Shown: positions 8,259 through 14,928 of the stretch, in pieces
Layout: each line of letters begins with the position of its first letter
Position numbering within the stretch: position 1 is the first letter of the stretch
Source: a virus
DNA length: 21,314 nucleotides
Reading direction: 5' to 3' (one strand)
Virus record (IMG/VR): IMGVR_UViG_3300043449_001406
Coordinates: 1-21,314 of that record
Notes under the pieces: model-generated
The model's database searches: none
What the model was told of the DNA's origin: nothing
Seen by the model: only the letters and a program-made list of their open reading frames with translations
Program-made: the position numbers and the translations under genes

Positions 8259-8275
8259 GCCAATACTTTATCGTT
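8259..8275 (-). promoter_or_regulatory. Shared 17-bp upstream motif, copy 1
   Basis: On the minus strand this reads AACGATAAAG-N3-TGGC. The same pattern (14 of 17 positions identical) lies just upstream of the putative capsid gene at 20058-20074. Here it overlaps the glycosyltransferase stop and precedes the tail-tip genes by about 20 nt. It may be a phage promoter or translation element; with only two copies, chance is possible. Confidence 0.3.
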
Positions 8276-9213
8276 CAAGCCCAAAACCGAGGCATTCCAA
8301 ACCGCTCCAGAAACTCCTCTAACGACCGCGTGAACACCCGCTCCGCAAAGACCCTTTCGACCTCGATGTTAGCCTGGTCGTTTCGGAACAGGTCTATGGC
8401 AATCTTGAAGTCCTGCGCCGGGAGCGCGTGCTGGTGCATCTTCGCCACCAGAAACGCTGTAGCGTCCTCTGGGAAGAGCGTGGCCGCAATCATCAGCTTG
8501 TTGTAGAGCGAGGCGGAAATCTTGTAGGTGTAGGTGGTGGCGGTCCTGAACTGGTGTCCTATCCGCACATCCGTCATCTGCTTGCATTCGCCACCGGCCA
8601 GCCAGACTTTCAGCGAGAGGTAAGGCTCCGAGGAACCCCAGTGGCGAAGCATCCTCATACCGCCAATCTTGAAGAACAGGCTTCGGGGCATGAAGTAGGC
8701 GGCTCCCAAGACGCACGGTATCACGTCGTTGTTCTTGGGGTGTTGAGCTTGGGGTATCCACACCGGCTCAATGAACTGCATAAGGTGCGGCTTGTTCTTG
8801 TTCGGCCCGAAGAAGTTCAGAGTGGCACCATTGTAAAACCTGTTCTCCGGCTTCATCTGCATGTCCGCCGCGTTCAGGTGGACGCAGGTGCAGCCCCAGA
8901 GGGTGCTGTCGCTGGATTCCAGCCGGTCGAGCGCCTTCTCATACCAACCCGGCTCAAAGCGCATGTGGGCGTCTATGATGAGCAGGTGCTTCCGGCTGGC
9001 CATCGTAGCGGCGATGTGGCGGGCTGGCCCCACACCAGCCCTTCCGTGGACGGTCCTGAACACGACGTTCTTATCGTCCAGCTTGAGCGGTTGGTCGGAG
9101 CCATCATCCAAAACTACGACTTCGGGGAGGTCGCCAGCCGTCTCCCTGATGGAGCGAATCGTGGCGTTCGTTTCCTCTTGGTCATTCCGGCAGGTGATGC
9201 AGACGGAGATCAT
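8275..9213 (-). CDS. GT27-like (polypeptide GalNAc-transferase-like) glycosyltransferase
   Basis: A 312-residue GT-A-fold glycosyltransferase. The start (ISVCITCRNDQ) and VVVLDDGSD (residues 33-40) are the usual nucleotide-binding part. Residues 80-83 give IDAH, the DxH metal-binding motif of polypeptide GalNAc-transferases (GT27), rather than the DxD of ordinary GT2 enzymes. Further on, CVLGAAYFMPRSLF, GGM, SSEPYLSLKVWLAGGE (about 194-209) and IGHQFR (H220) follow the order of GT27 motifs (acceptor-site segment, E-x-x-x-x-x-x-x-W-x-x-G-G, then the G-H metal ligand). In that family the enzyme transfers GalNAc to Ser/Thr. The gene sits between tail genes next to Thr/Ser-rich virion proteins. 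The actual sugar and acceptor cannot be read from sequence. Confidence 0.8.
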   Translation of the reverse strand: MISVCITCRNDQEETNATIRSIRETAGDLPEVVVLDDGSDQPLKLDDKNVVFRTVHGRAGVGPARHIAATMASRKHLLIIDAHMRFEPGWYEKALDRLESSDSTLWGCTCVHLNAADMQMKPENRFYNGATLNFFGPNKNKPHLMQFIEPVWIPQAQHPKNNDVIPCVLGAAYFMPRSLFFKIGGMRMLRHWGSSEPYLSLKVWLAGGECKQMTDVRIGHQFRTATTYTYKISASLYNKLMIAATLFPEDATAFLVAKMHQHALPAQDFKIAIDLFRNDQANIEVERVFAERVFTRSLEEFLERFGMPRFWA

Positions 9214-9216
9214 TTA

Positions 9217-9423
9217 CTAGTATGCCTTGACCGTTCTGAAGTCGAATGGGCCTTCATCGGTTTCGATGATGTGCATTTCTGTGATAACACAGCCAGTATC
9301 GCGGCAGATTCTCGCCATTAGTTCATGCGCTTCCTGCCAGCCACCAGCGATGATCCGCTCCACCCTGGCTTCAGGCTTATCGTTGTTGCCGAGGATCACG
9401 GCCTCCACTTTGTAGATTTTCAT
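9217..9423 (-). CDS. Small hypothetical protein
   Basis: A 68-residue protein with an ATGA overlap with the upstream 58-aa zinc-knuckle ORF and a 3-nt gap to the glycosyltransferase downstream. The start (MKIYKVEAVILGN) and a later segment (VITEMHIIETDEGPFDFR) suggest a compact alpha/beta fold with two beta strands; C40 and C45 are present. No known family is recognised. Its position inside the operon is the only functional hint. Confidence 0.55.
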   Translation of the reverse strand: MKIYKVEAVILGNNDKPEARVERIIAGGWQEAHELMARICRDTGCVITEMHIIETDEGPFDFRTVKAY

Positions 9424-9596
9424 AAGTCGTGCAGCATTCTAGCGGCTTCCATTGGAACAGCGCCACCTAGTTGCATCACGCCATTTTTGCAGTTTCCATT
9501 TCCGCAAATTGGACATCGCGTCTTAGCTTTTAACTTGCGAGGGCTTCGGGTGGGCTTCTCTCGCGGAGGCGGGGCGGTATTGGTTTGGCGTCTCAT
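9420..9596 (-). CDS. Unlisted 58-aa zinc-knuckle-like ORF
   Basis: Read directly on the minus strand: ATG at 9596, stop TGA at 9422-9420, 58 codons. The N-terminal third is basic and Pro-rich (MRRQTNTAPPPREKPT), then TRCPICGNGNCKNGVM carries C28-x2-C31-x4-C36, a zinc-knuckle or zinc-ribbon half; H56 could be a fourth ligand. The ORF lies 11 nt after the stop of the upstream 83-aa gene and ends in an ATGA overlap with the 68-aa gene, as neighbouring genes do, which is good evidence that it is real. It fills what would otherwise be a 184-nt gap. The function is unknown; the composition suggests RNA/DNA or protein binding. Confidence 0.65.
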   Translation of the reverse strand: MRRQTNTAPPPREKPTRSPRKLKAKTRCPICGNGNCKNGVMQLGGAVPMEAARMLHDL

Positions 9597-9607
9597 AGCT
9601 TCACGTT

Positions 9608-9859
9608 CTAGCCCTTGTAGCGAACAAACTCAAAGTCATACCAGCTCCAGTCCGAATTCCACGCCAACTCCTCCGAGCAAAGCCTGAACGTGGCAATCTT
9701 TCCACTTTCCATCTTTACGTCAATCTGGCTGCCGATGACGATTGGAGAGCCGTGATTTCTCCAGAAAGTAGAGCATCCATGCGTGCGGAACGGCCTTGGA
9801 ATCGGAGCCTTTGGCGAACGGAAGACGAATGTAAGCCACTTGAGGAATTTTAAGATCAC
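9608..9859 (-). CDS. Small Trp-rich hypothetical protein
   Basis: An 83-residue protein from a GTG start that overlaps the upstream stop as GTGA. The N-terminal helix (ILKFLKWLTFVFRSPK) is hydrophobic with a basic end and could associate with a membrane, but it is too short to be sure of a transmembrane segment. A central beta-rich part (SPIVIGSQIDVKMESG) and a Trp/acidic end (WNSDWSWYDFEF) follow. I recognise no family. The start is chosen because the GTGA overlap matches the pattern of this operon. Confidence 0.55.
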   Translation of the reverse strand: MILKFLKWLTFVFRSPKAPIPRPFRTHGCSTFWRNHGSPIVIGSQIDVKMESGKIATFRLCSEELAWNSDWSWYDFEFVRYKG

Positions 9860-10056
9860 TGCTTACACCTCCTCAAAAGGTAATCCCTCGCAGCAACCAT
9901 CTCCAGACGCTCCTCCACAAGCTCCTCGTAGCGCTCCTTCTGCTCGGCATCCCACTCGCCGGTCAACTCCCCAAGAGCGGACGCTATCTGCTCGTGCTCG
10001 CGGTCAATCTCGGCGAGGACTTCTGCGACGGTGGATTGTTGGGTGAGTGGGTTCAT
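9856..10056 (-). CDS. Small coiled-coil protein
   Basis: A 66-residue, strongly charged protein. It is almost entirely helical with heptad-like Leu/Ile/Val spacing from about residue 10 to 60 (EVLAEIDREHEQ ... EERLEMVAARDYLL), typical of a short coiled coil. An ATGA overlap couples it to the methyltransferase upstream and GTGA to the next gene. Small coiled-coil proteins in phage tail operons may be chaperones or minor structural parts, but no specific role can be stated. Confidence 0.55.
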   Translation of the reverse strand: MNPLTQQSTVAEVLAEIDREHEQIASALGELTGEWDAEQKERYEELVEERLEMVAARDYLLRRCKQ

Positions 10057-10583
10057 GGGTGGGATGTGTCAGGCTTTAGAAATGCGACCCAGTGAGTCGC
10101 GCTCTGCTTTCCGGATTTGTGTCCGAACAGCGGTCGATGGCTGGTTAATGCCAGCACCTCGGAAACTGGGTAGTCCGATTCCGCCCACTTGAATATCAGA
10201 GTCCCGTGCGGCTTCAGCACCCGGAAGCACTCCCGGAAGCCTTGCCGCAGCGTTTCTCGCCAGTCTCCTGTCAGGTGGCCATATTTCTTTGTCAGCAGCC
10301 CCAGCGCAGCAGTTCGTTCGATGTGCGGCGGGTCGAAGACCACAAGCGCGAATGTGTCATCCGGGAACGGAAGGCTTGTGAAGTCGGCCAGCATGTCAGG
10401 GTTTACCACGATTGGGCTTCGCCCGATTGTGCCCGGAGTGCCAATGTCTATTGGATGCGTCTCGCGGCGTTTATCCACAAACAGAGCGCGGTCATCTTCC
10501 TTATCAAACCAAAACATGCGGCTCCCACAGCAGGCATCCAGCACTGGTGGAAAATTAGAAGTCTTTTCAGTGGCATCTGTCAT
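10053..10583 (-). CDS. Class I SAM-dependent methyltransferase
   Basis: A 176-residue protein with a Rossmann-type methyltransferase pattern. LDACCGSRMFWF (residues 15-26) serves as SAM-binding motif I. FVDKR (35-39) is the second strand. VVFDPPH (81-87) is a catalytic D-P-P-H motif of the kind seen in DNA N6-adenine-type and related small-substrate enzymes. Then W108, GFRECFRVLKPHGTLIFKW (115-133) is the strand-helix-strand of the core, and PLFGHKSGK/THW is characteristic of phage copies of this family. ATGA overlaps on both sides place it within the glycosyltransferase run. Substrate is open: it could methylate DNA or cap the sugars made by its neighbours. No restriction enzyme is nearby. 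Confidence 0.75.
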   Translation of the reverse strand: MTDATEKTSNFPPVLDACCGSRMFWFDKEDDRALFVDKRRETHPIDIGTPGTIGRSPIVVNPDMLADFTSLPFPDDTFALVVFDPPHIERTAALGLLTKKYGHLTGDWRETLRQGFRECFRVLKPHGTLIFKWAESDYPVSEVLALTSHRPLFGHKSGKQSATHWVAFLKPDTSHP

Positions 10584-11296
10584 GGATGCGCTTTCAGATA
10601 TTCCCGCGTGAGCTGCCAGTAGTCGTGCTGCCAGCGCGGATGCAGCGTCACCTTACCGCGCCTCGGCATGGCCTTCATCACGAGCCGCTTGACGGTCTGC
10701 ATTCCATTGAGCTGCCCCGGTCGGTCTGGTCCCGTGCGGGAGATGTTGCTGGAGTGCCATCGGTAGAGGAAGCCAGCATCCTCTGGTCGGCATTCCACAC
10801 GAGCACCACCGAAGCGATTCGCCAGCAGCTTCCTGAAGCCCTTGTCCTCCCCGGAGTTCTCGTGGGGGAACCCACCAACAGAAGCCCATGCCGACTTCCT
10901 GAAAAGCGACTGGTTGGTGGCTTGCTCTGCCATCCCGATGATTCTCCCATTGCGAAGGCAGAAGCGGCGGTCCTGCCGAATCCAATCCCGGCCTTCCAAC
11001 CTGGATGCCAGCCATGAGAGGTATCCCGGCAGGATGATGTCGTCGTCGTCGAGGTTGAGGATGTATTCCCCTTCGCACTTCTCAATGCACCTGTTCCGGG
11101 TTTCTCCAAGGGTGGCCGGTCTGGAGTAGGCATTGATAACGCGCACGCCGGGAGCAGTGCAGACCAAATGCTGCCGCTCGTAGGTGTTGTAGATCACCAT
11201 CTCCTTGTGGGGATAGTCCTGCCGGAGAAAGCTCTCGATGGCTTCCTCCAGCATCCCCGTGCGGGCGTAGGTGAGGGTGGCGCAGGAGATTTTCAC
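10580..11296 (-). CDS. GT2-type glycosyltransferase
   Basis: A 238-residue GT-A-fold protein. I choose GTG 11296 because it overlaps the upstream TGA as GTGA; the longer reading from 11335 would run through the neighbour's last codons. It opens VKISCATLTYARTGMLEEAI, the usual GT2 start of strand plus helix. ETRNRCIEKCEGEYILNLDDDD (residues about 65-86) contains the D-D-D-D metal and nucleotide-sugar motif after the R-N element. Later parts, GGFPHENSGEDKGF and a Trp/His-rich end, match the acceptor half. The enzyme would transfer sugar from an NDP-donor in the cytoplasm. Acceptor and sugar cannot be told from sequence. It follows the nucleotidyltransferase gene directly. Confidence 0.75.
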   Translation of the reverse strand: MKISCATLTYARTGMLEEAIESFLRQDYPHKEMVIYNTYERQHLVCTAPGVRVINAYSRPATLGETRNRCIEKCEGEYILNLDDDDIILPGYLSWLASRLEGRDWIRQDRRFCLRNGRIIGMAEQATNQSLFRKSAWASVGGFPHENSGEDKGFRKLLANRFGGARVECRPEDAGFLYRWHSSNISRTGPDRPGQLNGMQTVKRLVMKAMPRRGKVTLHPRWQHDYWQLTREYLKAHP

Positions 11297-11955
11297 AGCT
11301 TGGCAATTTCTGGCGCAGCCACCTCCGAAAGCCAATTCACAAGGTCCGTCGGATAATCGAAGTCGCGCGATTTTCCGGGAACATCAATGTAACGGTCCAG
11401 CGGGGTCGGGTGGTTTGGAAATGGATAAATCTCGCCCAGTGACGCCTCCAATGGCAGTCCGTTCCAATGCCGCAACATCCTCCAAGATCCGCCAGCCGTC
11501 TCCCCCCTTCCCTCCATTTGCAAAACGGCATCCATGCTCGATTTCCAGCGAAGCAGTTCGGGTTTTGCACAAAACGACGCTAGTATTTCGTAATAAGCAA
11601 TGTTCCCAAACCACAAGCTCTCATCCCGACACAGCCCGCAGATTTTGTCCACGGCAGCATTTTCAAAGAAGACATCTCCGTGAACAAACAACACGTTTCC
11701 GCCACCACCCCACAACCGTTCCGAAGAGGCAAACTTGTCGGTGTTTTTATCTCCCGGAGCAGGCTTGTGGATGATGGCACCATTCGCTGAAAACCCATCG
11801 CCAACTATCCACACTTTTCCATGCTTGGAAAACTGCCGCACGGTTCGGTGAAGCAGAGGCTCTCCAGACACGTTGATCAACTGTTTGGGAACGCCGGTGA
11901 AGTTTCCCCACCGAGAGCCAAGACCTCCACACAAAATCAGAATCTTCTCGATCAT
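11293..11955 (-). CDS. Sugar-1-phosphate nucleotidyltransferase-like protein
   Basis: A 220-residue protein. The N-terminus ILILCGGLGSRWGNFTGVPK (residues 5-24) carries the signature G-G-x-G-x-R ... P-K of sugar-phosphate nucleotidylyltransferases (and MobA-like relatives), followed by QLINVSGEPLLHRTV. A later VHGDVFF (about 90-96) fits the D-containing metal and nucleotide motif of the same fold. Such enzymes make NDP-sugars (or CDP-activated alcohols) from NTP and a sugar phosphate, so it would feed the glycosyltransferases around it. ATGA and GTGA overlaps tie it to its neighbours. Which NTP and sugar are used is unknown; a LicC-like cytidylyltransferase is also possible. Confidence 0.75.
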   Translation of the reverse strand: MIEKILILCGGLGSRWGNFTGVPKQLINVSGEPLLHRTVRQFSKHGKVWIVGDGFSANGAIIHKPAPGDKNTDKFASSERLWGGGGNVLFVHGDVFFENAAVDKICGLCRDESLWFGNIAYYEILASFCAKPELLRWKSSMDAVLQMEGRGETAGGSWRMLRHWNGLPLEASLGEIYPFPNHPTPLDRYIDVPGKSRDFDYPTDLVNWLSEVAAPEIAKL

Positions 11956-12701
11956 CGGATAAGCATTGCTGGGTTAATAAACACCTTGCCGCCACGCTTT
12001 CGGATAGCTTGATTGAAAGCGACATGCTCCACATCTCCTCCATGAAATGTGCTTCTCATGCTATATCTACACCCCTCTATGGAAGATGTTCTGTAGATTC
12101 CAAGCCCGTTGAAAGCCGACTCAACCTCAATCGGTGGTAGGTGTCTCGGTATCGCTTTTTTGTGAGCGTGGATGAATTTATCTATCGCCTCCTCACCGCT
12201 CATGGAAGACGGCCTACCATGAACCATCTTCCAGCAATCGTATGGACACCACTCCGAACGCAGCGCCCAAATGTCGTAATACTTGGTTGTGTTAGCAGTC
12301 ATCGCCGCCCATCCGTCATGCTTAAAGCTGCTAAGAATGCTTTCTGTTGGAATTGGCTCCTGGCATATCCCGTCCATATCCAGCACTATCAGGAAGTCCT
12401 TCCTGTCTTTCCACAGCTCATCTAGGCAGGCGTTCCGACACTCCGGCAAACGCTCCGTCCTGCTTTTTAGCCGACTAGCCATGCCGTCAAGGTTAATGAC
12501 CCTTCTGGAAGCTCCGTCGCTGCTCCACGCCTTCAAGGATCCCAGAGTTCCATCCTCGTTATCATTCGTAACAACCACATACGAAGCATTTTTGAACAAC
12601 CCACCTATAGAGGCGAAGTTCGCCAAAACGCCGGGAAGATGTTTTTCGACGTTCCGCGCACAGCCGCAGACCTGAACGGAGTGTTTTGATGTATCTATCA
12701 T
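11952..12701 (-). CDS. Glycosyltransferase-like protein (DxD, Cys-rich)
   Basis: A 249-residue protein. ATG 12701 is preferred to TTG 12716 because it forms an ATGA overlap with the upstream stop. It has a Rossmann-like N-terminal half: SVQVCGCARNVEKHLPG, YVVVTNDNEDGT (about 41-52), then R81-T-E-R-L-P-E-C-R-N90. FLIVLDMDG (about 103-111) provides a D-x-D metal motif. A conserved-looking region around residue 146 (KYYDIWALRSEWCPYDCW) and a basic C-terminus follow. The order 'R-x(5)-C-R-N, then D-x-D' resembles poorly characterised GT-A-type families (CAP59/GT69-like). I am fairly sure it is a glycosyltransferase, less sure of the family. Confidence 0.6.
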   Translation of the reverse strand: MIDTSKHSVQVCGCARNVEKHLPGVLANFASIGGLFKNASYVVVTNDNEDGTLGSLKAWSSDGASRRVINLDGMASRLKSRTERLPECRNACLDELWKDRKDFLIVLDMDGICQEPIPTESILSSFKHDGWAAMTANTTKYYDIWALRSEWCPYDCWKMVHGRPSSMSGEEAIDKFIHAHKKAIPRHLPPIEVESAFNGLGIYRTSSIEGCRYSMRSTFHGGDVEHVAFNQAIRKRGGKVFINPAMLIR

Positions 12702-13564
12702 AAGGCCCACTGGCAAATTTCTGGAAGCATTCTTGCACAGTCAAAACGTGAAGCGTCTGCACGCTGCGCCGCCGCATCGCGCTCCGCAACATCCCATCTA
12801 ACCCTCTTCACTTCCGCAACAGCAGCATCCACGTCGCTCGCCTCGAACCGCTGCAAATCCAAGACGTAGCAACCGCAGGAAGCGGCCTCCAACGGGCGCG
12901 GCATGGAGCGCTCAATCTCACCATGCCCGCTCCTGAGATTTATCACGCCGCAAAACGCGTTGTATAACGCAACGAGCATTTCAGGGTTCGACTTCGGACA
13001 CTTCACATCAACAACCAACCCGTGATTCTTCAACGCCTTCAGAATTGCCATCCGCTGCTCACCGTATGCTGTTCCAACAAACAGGAACAGTTTTGTTCTA
13101 TCCGAAAACTCGGTCGTTTTGCGACACTTTTCAAAGGCGAACGGGAACGCTCCAATCTTCATGGTTGGCAACCCGGTCAACTGCAACTGCCTGTATTCCT
13201 CCGAATTTGTGCCCCTATCAAATCCGACAAGATGCGTTGCACACGCCACCGCGTTGGCAAATTTATCACGAAATTCAGGTCTGGCCCTTTTCGCAAATAC
13301 TAGCTCATTGGCTAGAAGTATTCTCTTTCCTCGAAGAGACTTAAACGCAGACCGCTTTTCAGCAGAGTCAAAAAGCCAGCCAAGCTGAGTTGTGCCACCA
13401 AAGAAAACACACCTTGCGTCGCTCGCGCCACATGCAGCGATCACCTCAGAAACATTGTTGTGACCACTTTCAATAGCAACCCCAAGCCCACGCTCCATCA
13501 CCACGTCTCCAACCCACGAAGAGCACGACGCTGGCTCGTTTGCAGGGTAAATGAAAACTATCAC
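12698..13564 (-). CDS. GT-B fold glycosyltransferase-like protein
   Basis: A 288-residue protein starting at GTG 13564. The C-terminal half shows the GT4/GT1 hallmarks: FLFVGTAYGEQRMAILKAL (about 161-178) at the start of the donor-binding domain, and RSMPRPLEAASCGCYVLDL (about 219-237), the E-x-x-x-C-G-x-x-V donor-sugar motif. The N-terminal half is shorter than in most GT4 enzymes. A CgeB-like or DUF-type GT4 relative is plausible. A 153-nt gap with a strong inverted repeat precedes it, the longest minus-strand gap within the cassette. It overlaps the next gene as ATGA. Donor sugar and acceptor are unknown. Confidence 0.7.
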   Translation of the reverse strand: MIVFIYPANEPASCSSWVGDVVMERGLGVAIESGHNNVSEVIAACGASDARCVFFGGTTQLGWLFDSAEKRSAFKSLRGKRILLANELVFAKRARPEFRDKFANAVACATHLVGFDRGTNSEEYRQLQLTGLPTMKIGAFPFAFEKCRKTTEFSDRTKLFLFVGTAYGEQRMAILKALKNHGLVVDVKCPKSNPEMLVALYNAFCGVINLRSGHGEIERSMPRPLEAASCGCYVLDLQRFEASDVDAAVAEVKRVRWDVAERDAAAQRADASRFDCARMLPEICQWAL

Positions 13565-13717
13565 AATGCGGGTCTGGCGGAATTGACTTGGGCTAACATT
13601 CCTGAAATGGTTTCCCTAGCGTCAATCATTCGCGCATGTTGGTTGATGTTAGCACCGGGCAGGCTTGTCAGATGGACTGCCCGGTGCGTTCCATCTAGCC
13701 GCCAGCTTTGGCGGATG
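13565..13717. other. 153-nt intergenic region with two hairpins
   Basis: The longest gap inside the sugar cassette. It holds an 11-bp perfect GC-rich inverted repeat (arms GCACCGGGCAG at 13652-13662 and CTGCCCGGTGC at 13677-13687, 14-nt loop) and a 6-bp stem with a 4-nt loop (CCGCCA/TGGCGG, 13699-13714). Neither is followed by a U-tract, so these are not textbook terminators. A 22-codon minus-strand reading from ATG 13629 would end in TGA overlapping the next GTG; it lacks a Shine-Dalgarno and is not called. No other gene is seen. Confidence 0.6.
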
Positions 13718-14275
13718 TCAAGCGCGTTTGTTGCTGCGATAGCGATAGTAGTAGATCGTCTGCGGGATGTCTCCTTGGGTCTTCAAGAGCGGCTGAACGC
13801 GCTTGCTGAAGTCGTGGTCTTCCCCAAAGCTCTTCTCGGGGAATCCAGCTTGAAGTGCCAGATCGAGGCGAATCGCATTCAAATGGTTCGGCATCCTCCA
13901 ATAGACGCCATCCTTCTCGTGCCACTTCTGGCAGGTGACAGTGTGGATGAACGGCTTCGGGTTCTTCCCGTCGGTGGTAATCTCACCGCGCAGCTCGGCG
14001 CAGTCCGGCTTTGAGCGGAGGGCTTGCAGGACGAGCTGAACGTAATTCACTGCCACCTCGTCGTCATCATCCACAAAGGCGACGTATTCCCCTCTGGCCC
14101 GCTTCATAAGTGCGTTCCGCTTGGCTCCGATGCAGACATTCTTGCCGCGATTGTCGGTCAGGATTTCGACTGGGAATCCGCGAGCCTGCTTTTCAAGTGA
14201 TGCCATCAGGCGACGCAGAAACATCGCACGCTCTGGCAGGGTGCAGATGAGGATGCTGAGAACGAATGGGCTCAT
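13718..14275 (-). CDS. GT2-type glycosyltransferase
   Basis: A 185-residue GT-A-fold protein. ATG 14275 is chosen because it overlaps the upstream TGA as ATGA; the longer reading from 14377 runs into the neighbour. It opens MSPFVLSILICTLPERAM, the first GT2 strand. NVCIGAKRNALMKRARGEYV leads into AFVDDDDEV (about 67-74), the metal-binding D-D-D-D motif. FGEDHDFSKRV (about 155-165) is the E-D catalytic region. Length is on the short side for GT2 but all core elements are present. A hairpin-bearing gap follows its stop. The sugar and acceptor are unknown. Confidence 0.75.
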   Translation of the reverse strand: MSPFVLSILICTLPERAMFLRRLMASLEKQARGFPVEILTDNRGKNVCIGAKRNALMKRARGEYVAFVDDDDEVAVNYVQLVLQALRSKPDCAELRGEITTDGKNPKPFIHTVTCQKWHEKDGVYWRMPNHLNAIRLDLALQAGFPEKSFGEDHDFSKRVQPLLKTQGDIPQTIYYYRYRSNKRA

Positions 14276-14928
14276 TTGGGGAAGCCAGCAGCCTTCCTCC
14301 GCTCGTAGTTCGGTTTGTCCACGCACCACAAATTGCTGTTGCGAATGAACGTGGCATCTTTTCCCGTCTTTGCCCACTCGTGCTTGAACAGGCAGAGCGG
14401 AGACTTGACCGACTTGCCATCCCGCTCAGTCACATCTTGGAACTCGTTATCGCAGAACTCCGAACGATACGAGGGGTGGTAGATGTAGCCCCACGAATCA
14501 ATCAGCTTCTTCCCCGCTATCGGCATCGTGTTCAGGCCATGCTTGTTAAGGCCGTCATCAAAGTGCAGGCAGCCGTCCATGTCGGGAAAGTGCCTCATCA
14601 TCAACTGCTCGATGGTGACATCATAGTTGCGCACCTGCGGAACCATGTCGTCAGAGGCGAGGATGAGCACGTCGTAGTCGCCCAGCTTGTCGAAGTTCGC
14701 GTTGACAGCCTCAATCTTCCCCTTCGATGCGCCGACATACACCTTCATGTCGCGCTGCCGGGAGATGAACGCCTGCACGTCGGCGGCGTGCATCGTCCGG
14801 TCGTCCTCGTCAATGGACACCACAAAGCGGACTGGATTGCGGCGGGAAAGGAATGCCCGATACTTCTGCACCTGCCGGATGAACTGCCCCGGCCTGCCCC
14901 TGGTGGGATACTTGATTACGAAGCGCAT
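14272..14928 (-). CDS. GT-A fold glycosyltransferase-like protein
   Basis: A 218-residue protein starting at ATG 14928, inside the end of the zinc-ribbon ORF (119-nt overlap). RFVIKYPTRGRPGQF (residues 2-16) and FVVSIDEDDRTM (35-46) are GT-A-type strands; YDVLILASDDMVPQ (85-98) gives the D-D-M metal motif; a later YIYHPSYRSEFCDNEFQDV region is typical of the acceptor half. It is the first sugar-transfer gene of the cassette, just after the adaptor gene block. ATGA overlap couples it to the next glycosyltransferase. Specificity is unknown. Confidence 0.7.
   Translation of the reverse strand: MRFVIKYPTRGRPGQFIRQVQKYRAFLSRRNPVRFVVSIDEDDRTMHAADVQAFISRQRDMKVYVGASKGKIEAVNANFDKLGDYDVLILASDDMVPQVRNYDVTIEQLMMRHFPDMDGCLHFDDGLNKHGLNTMPIAGKKLIDSWGYIYHPSYRSEFCDNEFQDVTERDGKSVKSPLCLFKHEWAKTGKDATFIRNSNLWCVDKPNYERRKAAGFPK

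Noticed and set aside
8428-9321. 297-codon plus-strand ORF opposite the GT27-like gene
   Set aside because: The minus frame carries clear glycosyltransferase motifs; the opposite frame is compositional.
10053-10583. Restriction-modification system
   Set aside because: Only a methyltransferase is present; no endonuclease or specificity gene nearby.
13565-13629. 22-codon minus-strand leader peptide before the GT-B-like gene
   Set aside because: It ends in a GTGA overlap but lacks a Shine-Dalgarno and is too short to support; may be chance.
13460-14014. 184-codon plus-strand ORF across the intergenic hairpins
   Set aside because: Spans two minus-strand genes and their gap, with no ribosome site or recognisable fold.
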